In this document: one piece after another, positions 33,986 to 45,162 of the stretch
How positions within the stretch are numbered: the first letter of the stretch is position 1
How the letters are laid out: each line of letters begins with the position of its first letter
Source of the DNA: Acarospora socialis
Lineage: Eukaryota > Ascomycota > Lecanoromycetes > Acarosporales > Acarosporaceae
DNA length: 64,000 bases
Assembly (NCBI GenBank): GCA_025617375.2
Contig: JAMYGW020000010.1
Coordinates: 1,550,001 to 1,614,000 of the forward strand
Direction of reading: 5' to 3'
Notes under the pieces: model-generated
Told to the model about the DNA's origin: nothing
The model's input: only the letters and a program-made list of their open reading frames with translations
Databases searched by the model: none
Position numbers and translations under genes: made by a program

Positions 33986-35393
33986 GGTATTGGCAGGGAA
34001 CGAATTGTTACAGCAGAGACCTCAACGGTGAAAACACGAAGGGGAAGACAGAAGGATCGTTGGCCGCGCAAGATGGAGGTAGCAAGGAATGTCTCTGATT
34101 CTACCAATATCACATCGAGCGCGACTGTGCCGCAATCTGTCTCAACTGGATCACGGGCAGGCATCATCAACACGCCGCGCCAGTGATTCAAACCCTCCAC
34201 ACTCGGACGATGGCGTGTGCAGGGAGGTGTGGCTACGGCGCAAAAGACTCGGGGTCAGGGCAGGGGAGCGATATACACCTGCCGCTTCTGATTGCCAGAA
34301 ACGCCCGAGAACAATCAAGTATGAGATCGCCATATCACAAAGTCTAGGGTATCATTTTCTACTGACGAAGCCTGGACCTGTGTCGTCTTTCCGTTATTTC
34401 TTTGGGATTGTCAATTTTTAACTAGCCTCCCGGTCTCCATGATTTCACCACGACAATGTCAACTCTTGGATGATGTTCAATGAGAAAGCGTCGGAACTGA
34501 CGTCCCGGAACAGTGCCTTACCATATATAGTTAGTAGATATACGCCTCTTGACTAGGTCCATATCGCACGGTTCGCACCACATCTCGAGTCTCTCGAACA
34601 CATACCTTAGGGAGCTTTTGTACTGAGTACTCGAGTACTGTGACACAAAGCTGGCACAAATACTTCTACTTTGATAATCTGGATTCTGGTCGGAAATAAC
34701 AATCATCACCTTTACAGAACCGTTATGCGCGGCGAACAGAGTGGCCCATCAATACCTAGAAGCTCCTTATCTTAGCTTCTCCTTATTAGGCACCGCAACG
34801 CTGACGTGAGATAGTAATCGCTCGTGCATACAAGGGAGCAGAAGCGGTGCTCGACTCTGCTTTTACATACATGAATTATGTAACTCACTTATCTCCATTG
34901 ACATTTGGTTCAAGGCAAGCTGCAGGGTTGACATCCTACTACTGTACCGTGACATTTCGAGAGATAAGGCCCTGCGATTACCTTACTGTGTACTCGATAT
35001 CCCCTACCCAGCCGAAGATCACTAATGCCTTGCTTTTTCTGACTGTGATCCGCGAATTGCTTCTCATCCAGTGGGACTCTTCTAAACCTGCATCCAACCA
35101 GTTACAGCGTTCTATATCATCTCGATTGAGTTTCTTCTCGACTTGTATGTGTCCCGGGTTTTCTCGAGCAATGATATCTGCATGCAGGATGCATGGAGTC
35201 GAAGCGCCTCAACTGCCATGCTCTTACCTACCTTCCTCGGGGCGGGGCTACCGTTAGCTTGGCAGGGCTTGTATTCGCAGTCACTACTACTCCTCATCCT
35301 GTCTTCTCTGACGGAGTACAAGGGTCATGTCCTCACTCCACTTTCATATAGATTAAATCCCTCCTTTGTACTGCATTTTGGCTATTGGACGTC
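33986..35393. other. shared divergent promoter region of MFS and MATE genes
   Basis: 1.4 kb between two divergent transporter start codons. A pyrimidine-rich leader lies just before the MATE start. No coding frame is supported; the 136-codon frame at 34847-35257 has no motif. An adjacent direct repeat GTACTGAGTACTCGAGTACTG near 34619-34640 is partly palindromic and could be a protein-binding site, though this is speculative. Confidence 0.45.
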
Positions 35394-37048
35394 ATGGACG
35401 AAAATGGATCTGGCAAAGGCTGGCTCCCGGATTCACTGAAATCATTCAAATGGCCCAAGACGCTCTCGAGCGATGGACCGCCGGATGAGACTTCAAGTTT
35501 GCTCCCAAAATGTGACAATGGATCAGAGACTACGGAGAGCCGTGACCGGGGAGAGGTCTATGATCTCGAGGATGGCGGGAGGTCTAAGTCAAAGCTGGTT
35601 CTCGACGAGTTCCTGCTGTTGCTCGAAGGCTCCGTACCGGTTGTTTTGGCCTACGCGCTGCAAAACTCGTTGCAAACCATCTCGGTTGCCATAGTCGGTC
35701 GAGCATCGCCGGAAGACCTGGCAACAGCGGCGTTCTCATACATGTTCGCGATGTCGACCGGCTGGCTGATTGCCTTGGGAGGGACGACTGCCCTGGACAC
35801 GCTCTGCTCGTCAAGCTTTACCGGCAGCAAGAATCCTCATGATCTTGGCATCATTCTTCAGCGGGCGTTCATCATATTAGGCTTGTTCTACCTTCCAGTC
35901 GCTATCCTGTGGTTCTGCTCAGAGCCCGTGTTCAAACTCCTCGGGCAGGACGAACGACTGTCTAGGGACAGCGCGAGGTTCCTAAGCGTATTGGCTCCTG
36001 GCGGACTTGGGTACATCTACTTTGAGATAATGAAGAAATATCTTCAGGCGCAGGGTAATGCCTTGTGACCTAGAACTAAGCTTCGGCCTCTTGCTGACGG
36101 GGCAAAGAAATCATGAGGGCCGGCACCTACGTGCTTCTTATCACCTCTCCCATCAATGCCGGTCTAAACTACCTCTTTGTCTACACCTTTAAGATCGGGC
36201 TCCTCGGTGCACCCATTGCCACGGGGATATCGTACTGGCTCTCATTTTTCCTACTTTTGGCTTTTGCTCGCTTCAGTCGCGGATGGGAGGCCTGGGGCGG
36301 CTGGTCAAGACGGTGTCTGCGGAAATGGGGGACGTTCTCCCGCCTCGCGATCTTGGGAGTTGTCCATGTTGGTACCGAATGGTGGGCTTTCGAAATCGTG
36401 GCATTGGCGGCCGGACGCCTCGGAACGATTTCGCTTGCCGCTCAGAGCGTCATCATGACCTCCGATCAAGTTATGAACACCATTCCCTTCGGCGTCGGCG
36501 TGGCCGCCAGCGCCCGAGTAGGTAACTTGCTAGGTGCCAGGAACGCCCGAGGCGCAGCCCGAGCGGCGAATACGGCGGCTTGGCTTAGTATGCTCCTGGG
36601 AGCCGTCGTTCTCGCCATTCTCATGGGCACAAAAGACTACTTTGCCAAGATCTTCAACGACGATGTCAACGTCGTCCAACTCACCGCCGAAGTCCTGCCC
36701 TTCGTAGCCCTCTTCCAGATCGCAGACGGGCTCAATGGCAGTTGTGGAGGCAGCTTGAGAGGTATGGGCCGGCAGCATATCGGTGCGGCAGTCAATATTG
36801 TCAGCTACTACTGCGGTGCCTTACCGTTAGGTATCTATTTGGCTTTTCACGGATGGGGCCTGAAGGGACTGTGGGTAGGGCAATGCATCGCTCTCTACCT
36901 CGTCGGCTTCCTGGAATGGGCTATTGTGGCGTTTAGCAATTGGGAGTATCAGGTCAAGAAGGCGTTTGAGCGTATGGACGAGGGCGAGAGGGTCGAGACG
37001 GGAGCGACGCCCCCGGATCAGGTGGGAAATGGACATGTAGAGCACTGA
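35394..37048 (+). CDS. MATE family multidrug/toxic compound efflux transporter
   Basis: Two exons, 35394-36054 and 36108-37048, with a 53-bp intron (GTAATG...GCTGAC...AAAG). The total is 1602 nt, 533 residues. The open frame continues three codons upstream only from TTG, so the ATG at 35394 is the start. An acidic cytosolic N-terminus (about 65 residues, DETSSLLPK) precedes twelve helices in two MatE repeats. Repeat one has ALQNSLQTISVAIVGRASP and STGWLIALGGTTALDTLCSS, the usual substrate-cavity region. Repeat two has MTSDQVMNTIPFGVGVAASA then RVGNLLGARNARGAARAAN, and RGMGRQHIGAAVNIVSYY. These match fungal and yeast Erc1-like MATE carriers, which export cations and drugs using an ion gradient. 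The frame is intact. Divergence from the MFS carrier suggests co-regulation, which is inference. Confidence 0.94.
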
Positions 37049-38499
37049 CAATCGGAGAGGCAAGGTTGAGACCTTAGCCTTCGGGTTCCAGATGCCGTTC
37101 CACGGCGCGCTTCTGCTGAAGGCTACCTAGAATATCTCGGACTTAGATGACACACGGTCACACATCTATGTCATAGCTGGAGGATGGGACCTGGCTGCGT
37201 ACCTAGCTAGTAGGTAGACGAGCTCGTGTGAATAATAGATTCATGATAGAGACGATCATCGGCCCCCGTGTCGCCTCCACGAACTCTGATAGGATTCCCA
37301 ATCTCACTCTTACCTAATTACCATTTCGCGCCTTATAGTTCGGTAGGGTAAGTTCTGAGTACATGCAATAGCGTTTAACACCTGACTAAGGTACATACCT
37401 TAACGTGTCCACTGCATCCCGAACCCTGCCATCACCCGCACCGGCATTAGCTCGCATCCTTATCCATTCCAGCAACGACCAACCTCTGTCAGGACCGATA
37501 AGGAATCTCCCTTTTCTGAATGTCAACGTCGCCATGAAGGAAACATATTCCAATCAATCAACGACAAGCACCGTGCTACTGTACCGTACGATGACGGAGA
37601 CATCTGGCTTTTGCCGCGACATCCATCCGAGCAGTTCTGGCCCGCAAGGAACACCCCCAATGGATCGAATCAGGATATGCGATAAGGAAAAGCAAGTTCA
37701 CAGCTTGAGGGCCGAGCGCGGCCTTGCCCGAGCACATTCATCACTTACGTACTCGTACTCACTATGTGATGCATTGGAATCCCTCATGCCTGTAATCCGT
37801 TACAGGTGCCAGTTGCTCAGCTGTGGGAGGAATAAAGTGACAGAACCGCAGCTTCCGTCAACCGGCCGTGGCACAGCGGCGCGGTGTACAACTAATGCAC
37901 CTCACCAAAGCCATCGTGGGGTAACGAATACATAGAAGCTTCCTATCCCGGTGCGGTGGATCGATTGCGTAACGTCTGGGCTAGTGTCCATGCGTCGAGT
38001 GTGTACGATGCAACAGATGCATGGGTGTAGGCTCTCGTTGAGATAGGCTTACTTCATCGGCACAACTGCTATTACACGTTACGATTGCATTGGTCAGGCT
38101 TGAGAGGCGTGGCTTTTGTTACCTAAGAGGAATAAGTGGACCGCATGGGTGATGATCATCGTCGGTAGGGCAAAGAGCGCGACTCGGTCTGTCTGTGGAG
38201 TCGTTATGGCTGCCTTAGAAGTAGCTAGAGCAATTGGCTCAAATTGGATCTGGGTATTACGCAATTACGTGCTGTAATGCGTAGGGAGAGAATTGGCCGG
38301 GCTGTCGTCATTATCGTTGGCATTGTCATGGTTATTGTCATTATCATGACTGTTGCTGACTTAGACCTTCACTTTGACCTAATAATGGTAGCATAGTTAT
38401 CTGACCTATTCTTCTCCCTCCCGGACGTTTGGCCCTTTCTTTACTTATTCTGTCCGTGGCTGTTGCAATTGCTCAGCCTACCTCAGCTCATCTCACACG
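37049..38499. other. intergenic between MATE and agmatinase
   Basis: 1.45 kb with no supported gene. The 176-codon frame at 37405-37935 begins with GTG and has no motif. A short (GTCATT)n-like stretch near 38300-38350 and CTCAGCCTACCTCAGCTC just before the agmatinase start are the only low-complexity features seen. Confidence 0.5.
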
Positions 38500-40124
38500 A
38501 TGTTGACCTCTCTCGTTACCGTTACGGCCTTTGCTGCTGCCCTTGCCCACGCTGATCACGACCAGAGTCCAATTGCTGGCCCACATAAGAGTCTGTGGTA
38601 CAACACCATTCCGGGCGACGGTGGCACGCAGGTGGGTTGTGCGGTCGTAACTAATTGGCTAGGATGCTAATCGGCGATGCAGGCAGATTCAGTCTTCTCT
38701 GGTATCTCGACCTTTGGCCGTTTGCCTTACTTCCCATGTCTCGCCAGCGACGACGAGAAGTATGACATCGCCTTCATTGGTACGGAAGACCAGAAGGTCT
38801 ACCCTATGCCATTGCAAACCACAACGCTTGCTAAATTGCAAGACAGGCGCCCCCTTCGACACCGGCACCTCGTACAGACCAGGAGCCCGCTTCGGACCTA
38901 GCGGTATCAGACAAGGTTCTCGCCGCCTCAACCTGTAGTATGTATATACTACATCAAGCTTACGATGGTGGACTGCAACCGCAAAGGCTCACGCAAAGTG
39001 CGGTTCAGTGGAGGGTACAACGTGCCTCTCGACGCGAACCCGTTCAACAGCTGGGCGACGGTGCTGGATTGCGGTGACATACCCGTGACATCGTAAGCTC
39101 TCCCGTTGAGCTGGTGATGTGGGCTGCAGTCCTGATGATAGCGGTAGATACGACAACGCCTACGCCATCCACCAGATTGAGGAGGGACACAATAGTATCC
39201 TGTCACGCAAACCCGCAACGGACGCACACAAACAGGGTCCGGCGAAGAATGGCAAAACCCTGCCGAGAGTCATCACCCTCGGCGGTGACCACACCATCAC
39301 GTTACCGTTACTGCGCAGCATCAACCGCGCCTACGGCCCTGTCAGCGTGATCCATTTCGACAGCCACCTGTAAGTCTCCCCCCTCCCCTTCTCCGAGCTC
39401 ACCCCACGCCCCCAGTCCCGATCACTGGGACTAGTCCTCATCCTCATCCTCATATAGCGACACATGGCGGCCGAAAGTCTTCGGCGGCGCCCCTACGAAA
39501 CAAGCCAGCGTCAACCACGGCACGTACTTCTATCACGCCAGCCAAGAAGGTCTCCTGGCCAACGACAGCAACATCCACGCCGGCATCCGCACCACCCTCT
39601 CCGGCCCCTCCGACTACGAGAACGACGGCTACTGCGGCTTTGAGATCGTCGAGGCGCGCGCCATCGACACCATCGGCATGCATGGCATCATCCGGAAGAT
39701 CCGAGAGCGCGTCGGGACGAAGAAGCCCGTCTATCTGAGCATCGATATCGACACCTTGGATCCGGCTTGTATGTCCGTCCCTAGCTTCCTCCCGCTGCCA
39801 CCCCCATGGATTCGTGACTTGTACTGATTGCATTCGTTGTTACATATAGTCGCCCCAGCGACTGGCACCCCCGAAACAGGCGGCTGGTCGACGCGTGAAC
39901 TGCGCACCATCATCCGCGGCCTCGAAGGCATCAATTTGATCGCGGCCGATATCGTCGAGGTCGCACCGGCGTACGATACGAATGCCGAGCTGACGACGAT
40001 GGCGGCGGCTGATGCCTTGTTTGAGGTCATGACGCTCATGGTCAAGAAGGGGCCGTTGAGTAAGATGGTTGAAATCGAGGATGCGGAGGAGGGCGAGGTG
40101 GAGAAGGCGGATGGGGACCTATGA
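38500..40124 (+). CDS. agmatinase/arginase-family ureohydrolase with signal peptide
   Basis: Ureohydrolase with two Mn ions; agmatinases turn agmatine into putrescine and urea. Seven exons: 38500-38631, 38683-38779, 38847-38937, 39009-39092, 39148-39369, 39458-39768 and 39850-40124. All introns are GT-AG of 51-88 bp. The total is 1212 nt, 403 residues. A signal peptide ([18 protein letters not shown]) predicts secretion. Diagnostic blocks: [18 protein letters not shown] (substrate entry), [13 protein letters not shown] (metal His), [13 protein letters not shown] (metal ligands D-x-H-x-D, with Ser where many members have Ala), and [20 protein letters not shown] (D-x-D metal ligands and TGTPE). 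Exon borders rebuild each block exactly. Many fungal agmatinases carry such leaders, so an extracellular or vacuolar site is plausible. Arginine as substrate cannot be excluded by sequence alone. The tail is acidic ([13 protein letters not shown]). Confidence 0.93.
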
Positions 40125-41587
40125 TGAGGAAGGGCCTTTCAGTCAGGCAGATTCTATTGGGGGGAGCCTTGATGGAGTGGAGTGAGTCAGCATGATGCGC
40201 GTGCGTGTGGATGTACATATATAGCCAGGCACCTCACAGAAGAATAGCCATGCACGTTCGATACGATCTGAGTTCGATCAATCCAACTAGCATAGGCCAA
40301 TCTCCACATCTACACGACGCTCTTACGTCCCAAAACCGAGACTGAAGTGAGTTTGTTCCGTGCATCAATTGACAAAGCAGACGAGCGAGGACGAGTGACA
40401 ACGCAAAGCGAAGCCAGGCATGGCAAAGCAATACCCAAACCTACCCCCTACGCCAGCATTTCCCTCACCGACGGCCCTCGGCCTGAGTTCCAACTCGTAA
40501 TATCGTCGGAACCCCCCCACCTCCTGATCCCAGCTACGTGAGTCGTTTTGAAGGAGAAAGCATCCAGGCCCCATGACAGTAAATCTCAAGCGTAGCATAC
40601 TGAGACCGCAGGACATATTGCTGTGCTGAACGGATTCTCTCCTGGTACTGACCAGCCGACGTACTGGCGTGCCTCTTTCGCACCAGATCACATATCTGAC
40701 CGTGCAGGAGGAGGTGATCCCAGTTGAGAGCTAGCAGAGCCCCAGGTGTAAGGGAAGGGAAAGCTCGTGCAGAGGTAAACAGATGTGTAAATCTGTATGT
40801 ACGCGGGAAGTGAAGAGACTGCTGCTTTCACGGAACTCGCCTGGTTGTGGAATGGATACTGGTCAGGCGGAAGTGGGAAGGAAGGGGAAGGATGCTGCGA
40901 CGGAACCGGAATTCTTGTAGGGTGGGAATGGAATCCGCTCTGTAGGTTGTGTGGGGGGTTGGCTAGGTATGAACAGTCAAGATGGAATGTTTGGAGGCGG
41001 ATCAAGGCGATGCTGACGACGGGTTACACTCCTATGCGTACAGAAGATGGGTGCACGTTTCGTCTGGGCTCGTACAACTGATTGTCTTCTAGAAGATGCT
41101 CGAACCATTCATCTCAATTTCCTCTTGACTTTGAGTGATAGGGCTAGAAGAAATGTCGTAGTACATGTTGTCAGATAGAGCTTCGTTCCTCATAGACAAG
41201 CTGAAAGAGGAGCCATCTCGAACTCTCTGTTTGTTGATACCGACGAAGGCAACCGGTCGTCTTTCGATGACGAGCGGAATTCCAAACACTGGACTGGCGA
41301 CGTCTATATCGTACGGTAGAAGATTGATAGCCTACCAGCTGCATCAGACAGATATAGGGTATGTTAGATGCCGAACAGAGTCTAGAGTTCGGGAGGTACT
41401 CAGATCGCCCTGGAACGTAAAAATGGCTCCTTCCCAGCACTGCAGTCTCGACAGTATACATAAGACCACTGCCCCTCATGCCCTTGCTCAATGAGCTGGC
41501 ATGACTGTGACGCGCCTAAGCCACCACGACGCTGTCCAGAGTCGCGTTGTACTTGGTGATTCTCGGTCTACCAATGTCAAATCCGGG
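40125..41587. other. intergenic, no gene supported
   Basis: 1.46 kb. Frames of 94-109 codons occur on both strands without motif or signal peptide. Nothing else is seen. Confidence 0.5.
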
Positions 41588-42767
41588 TCATAATGTTGCG
41601 TGAAGTATGTTCGTTCGGTTGGTTCGGAGATATCGGAAGGCCTCAGGCAAGAGCAAGAACCAGCAGCCGCCAAACTCCGCCTTGAACGTCTGTTGCGCGC
41701 ACTCCACCGTCACCTTCACTTCCAATCTGTACTCGCGAGCCAGGTTATACGTGCTGAATGTCGGCGTCAGATGATGGCCGACTTGTAGTGTCGGGCAGAG
41801 CTGCATCATGTTCATATGCTCCGCCATGGGCGTTTCGGAAAACGAATAATCAAGAAGGTCGAATCTAGTGTTGAACGCCTCCCCTTTCCCCAATCACCAA
41901 AAATCGAGGCGTGCTGGCATCGAACGTGCGTCGTAGCTAGTAACCTTACGCGAACTCGTTTTAGATAGACGAGCGATAGTGCTGTAACCGTTGAGTTGAC
42001 AGGATCGTGTTCAATGCCGACGGAGATGTCAAGCGGTCCGGAAATTAACCATCGCGAATGTAGCTTTAGGCTGGTCTTCAGGCGCCCACAGTGCGCGTGC
42101 CCTCCTTCAAACTCAACAATCGTCCTGCGGTGCTGGGATCCAATCGGTGGCTCCGACGCGTAAATGCCTGCTCCTTATGGGATACATCTAGGTCAGGGTC
42201 TTCGATGACGCGAGAGGGCGAAAACTGCAACTCGAGCCTGCACTTGAGGGGCAACTTCAGGAACGAGAAAGTCGACGCTGGCCGTGCCAGTACGGCCTCC
42301 AGCTCGTAGCAGATATAATTATCCTTTTGATGACGGCCGCCGTCGTGCTTGGTCGAGAAGCTCGGCGGCAGCGGATGACCAGGTCGGTGGGCATAATAAT
42401 CAGACTCAGTCCACGAGGTGGCGCCGAAGCCTGGCAGCGCTGTGTCTGGAAAAGTGAACTGGAACGGCCATTCGTGACGATCTGCGGGCAAGGTGAAGTG
42501 GTTGGGATAACCGCAATGAAGTGGCTCGACGAACTCGAATAGGGTGGCTCGACCTCGATAGGTAGTGTGGCTGCGCTCCCCCTAAGCGCCGTGTTTCTCG
42601 ATGATTACTTGTGATTTAGTACGTCCGCGGAGAATGATGTCGACCATTCCGATAGCCTCGACTCTGGAGCTTGTTAGGACGATGGTTCCGGAGACTTTGT
42701 CTCTATCTGTGAAGGGGGTCCCCGAAGCCAAGATAGGAGGAGACAGCTCAACTTGAAAGGTTCCCAT
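41588..42767 (-). pseudogene. broken arrestin-like protein gene
   Basis: Remnant of an arrestin-domain protein; in fungi these act as ubiquitin-ligase adaptors in endocytosis of transporters and receptors. ATG at 42767 gives MGTFQVELSPPILASGTPF, a typical first beta strand, then DKVSGTIVLTSS and DIILRGRTKSQVIIEK. An in-frame TAG at 42582 interrupts the frame, which otherwise continues (TTYRGRATLFEFVEPLHCGY, HEWPFQFTFPDTALPGFG) to about 42110. A frameshift there is needed to reach TIVEFEGGHAHCGRLKTSLK and PLDISVGIEHDPVNSTV, and a second near 41900 to reach FNTRFDLLDYSFSETPM and YRLEVKVTVECAQQTFKAEF. One stop and two shifts in a gene with no compensating introns point to a pseudogene. Assembly errors are possible, but three in 1.2 kb is unlikely. 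The 3' limit is approximate. Confidence 0.75.
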
Positions 42768-43797
42768 AATGTAGAAGTTGGGAACCCTAGTAACTCGCTC
42801 TAGGAGTATAGGGCAGAACGCGCGTAGAAAGGCAAGCTAAATAACAGACATCAAAACATATACCCCCATCTAGGGTATTTCGACATAAGTATAGGACAAC
42901 TTTGATGAAAGGTGACAGCCAGAGCATAACGAAGATATATATATACGAGGTAGAGAGTAGCATGTCTCCTGATCCACACCAGGCTGCGAGTGTTCAACTG
43001 AAACTCTTTCATCATACCACGGAAATGCTTGGCCGCTGCCATCGAACACCGTGCCCTCTACGGAGGCACAGCCCACTAGTAATGCTGACTGCTGACTAAG
43101 AACTGTCAGTTTGTCTACTTCCAGTTAACCAGATTTGTTCTTATCATTCCATCTTATATACTATATCGCTGAGTAGATATATTTCATAAGAGAAAGTAGC
43201 CAATTGTAAAGTCGCAAAGGTTGTATCCCTCAAGGCAGATATGTTGCGGCTGATACCTAAAGTTCATAGATTGCTTAGTCATTACTAGGTAGTGGGGTGT
43301 GCCTCCTTGTACAGTACGGGTCAAACACCGTACCCTCCAACGGGCTTGGCTTTAGGCTTACAACACCTAAATCCGGAGAGGATCATCAGTGCAACGATAT
43401 TGCAGCGCAGCCCCTCAAACGTCCATTCCGTCACCTGATACGAGGAAAGCTTAGTCTGACAGCTCAATGCCAAGCCAGTGGATCGTAGATGCCCTACATG
43501 TAATTATCCGAGCGTGACTGCCCACGACGAAGCATTTCTTCAAGGGAAGGAGACTTACCTTAGGGGCAGCTACTGATACGAATGTGAGAATATCAAACAA
43601 GTTAGCGCAGATATATACACATCGAGCACTATCAGCTATTTTACAGTATAGCCACATATGTAAGCTGAACTGGGTAACATAAGCAAGTCCTTGTAGCTCC
43701 CCGTTGACGAAAAGCTCTTGTTCAGATGGCAACCTCCCAGGTGAATCGAATGGACCGTATGGACCGTATACCTAGAGATATCCGCATCTGTGATATC
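42768..43797. other. intergenic, AT-richer, no gene supported
   Basis: 1.03 kb between the arrestin remnant and the aquaglyceroporin 3' end. Frames are under 95 codons and motif-free. Short ATATATA tracts occur near 42933-42942 and 43155. Confidence 0.5.
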
Positions 43798-45162
43798 TCA
43801 GATATCTTGCTTTCCATTCCTGTAGTCACCAGCCCCATGCTGGTGCCCGCGGACCATACTGGTTGCCGCATTCTCGACGATTCCAGTGTTGGTCAAATGC
43901 CGATGAAGGCCCTCTTCGCCACCCTCGTGCGCAGCGTGACCCTTGGAGATCTTTTGCAAAGAATCCCTCATCAACATCTCATAGTAGGCGACGGCGAAGA
44001 TCGTGGCGGGGATGTTGACCAGAATGGCGATCCAGGAGTAGTGCTTATATGAGAACGCTTCTCCGCCGAAGAAGATCGCGGCGACGATCCGAGTGCCCAG
44101 ATCCCTAGCCAAGTTGGTTGAGATCGTGATACCGGCAAAGCCCCAGACCATACTCGCATATGCCATCCCGATGACGAACGGTATACTGATGGGGGAAACG
44201 AAAGGATTGGCCGGATCAAGACATGCCCAGATTACGATACCCTAGCGACCTGTCAGCGCGCCGGACCTCGACTCGTACGGAGCGTGCACCTACGATGAAG
44301 CTGTCGACGAAGAACTCGACGAAGAAAAGGTATCCGAGGTTGTTCTGATTCGGGTTGGGGAAGGAACAGAGAATGCTGGCAACCCCGCCATTGGCAACCA
44401 GCGGTAATCCCTTGGCGAGACTCGCAGCTTTGTAGGCTTGAATCTCTGGCCAATACATTCCCACTATAAGCAGACCTGCTATGAAGGCCCCGAATATTTG
44501 TGCGAATATGTAGTAAGGGACTGCGTCAAGGTCAGTTGAGAGCCAATCACGTCTAGAGGATACCCTCCATGCTCACCCTTTCTCCACGGAAAGCCTTGCC
44601 ATCTTTCCACACATCAGCGTTAGTACGGCCGGTCACCGAGGGAGATGCAGAGTACAACATACATGGCGAAGCAAAGGGTGATCGCAGGATTGAAATGTCC
44701 ACCAGATGTAGGAGCACAAGTGATGATAGCGAAAGCTATACCAATTGCGAAACCCCAACCAATCTGGAACAGACTCCCGAACGCGGTCACGCCAAGAGGG
44801 TTCTCTAAGTTGAGAGTGAAGGTGGCAACGGAAGCGATCCCTGGGAAGCTGTTCGGTAGGGAGTTCGTTGGCTGCCGTCCACCGCAATGTAGATACAACG
44901 CGCGCAACTCACACGTAGAAGAAGACCCCCGTGGCTTCGGCGGCCATCTCTCGTAGCCAACGCGGTCTGGAATGCTCAAAGTCTAGTTTCCGTTGCGAAA
45001 CGGGCTTGGCGCCTACGACATGCCTGGCAAAATGTTGCTGCACCGCTTCAGTGGCACCAATCTCCACTATATCGCTGTCAGCTAGTTGTCGCACAATGGC
45101 ATGATCGGATGGATGAGCTTACGGTCGTTTGTATGAAGACGGTGAACATCGTCGGAAGCCAT
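43798..45162 (-). CDS. aquaglyceroporin-like MIP channel
   Basis: Membrane channel for water, glycerol or other small solutes. Six exons: 45162-45123, 45066-44913, 44848-44663, 44602-44577, 44520-44294 and 44241-43798. Introns are GT-AG of 52-64 bp, and one exon is only 26 bp. The total is 1077 nt, 358 residues. The cytosolic N-terminus ends in RPRWLREMAAEATGVFFYV, the usual start of helix 1. The first half-helix motif is intact (SGGHFNPAITLCF). The second is STNLARDLGTRIVAAIFFG, that is NLA in place of NPA, with the Asp after Arg that marks the glycerol-facilitator branch. Between them lie KVPYYIFAQIFGAFIAGLL and NNLGYLFFVEFFVDSFIG. The C-terminus is hydrophilic and His-rich. Six helices and two half-helices are complete. 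Degenerate NPA boxes are known in several fungal aquaglyceroporins. Confidence 0.9.

Noticed and set aside
37405-37935. 176-codon plus frame between MATE and agmatinase
   Set aside because: GTG start, no domain, composition like surrounding intergenic DNA.
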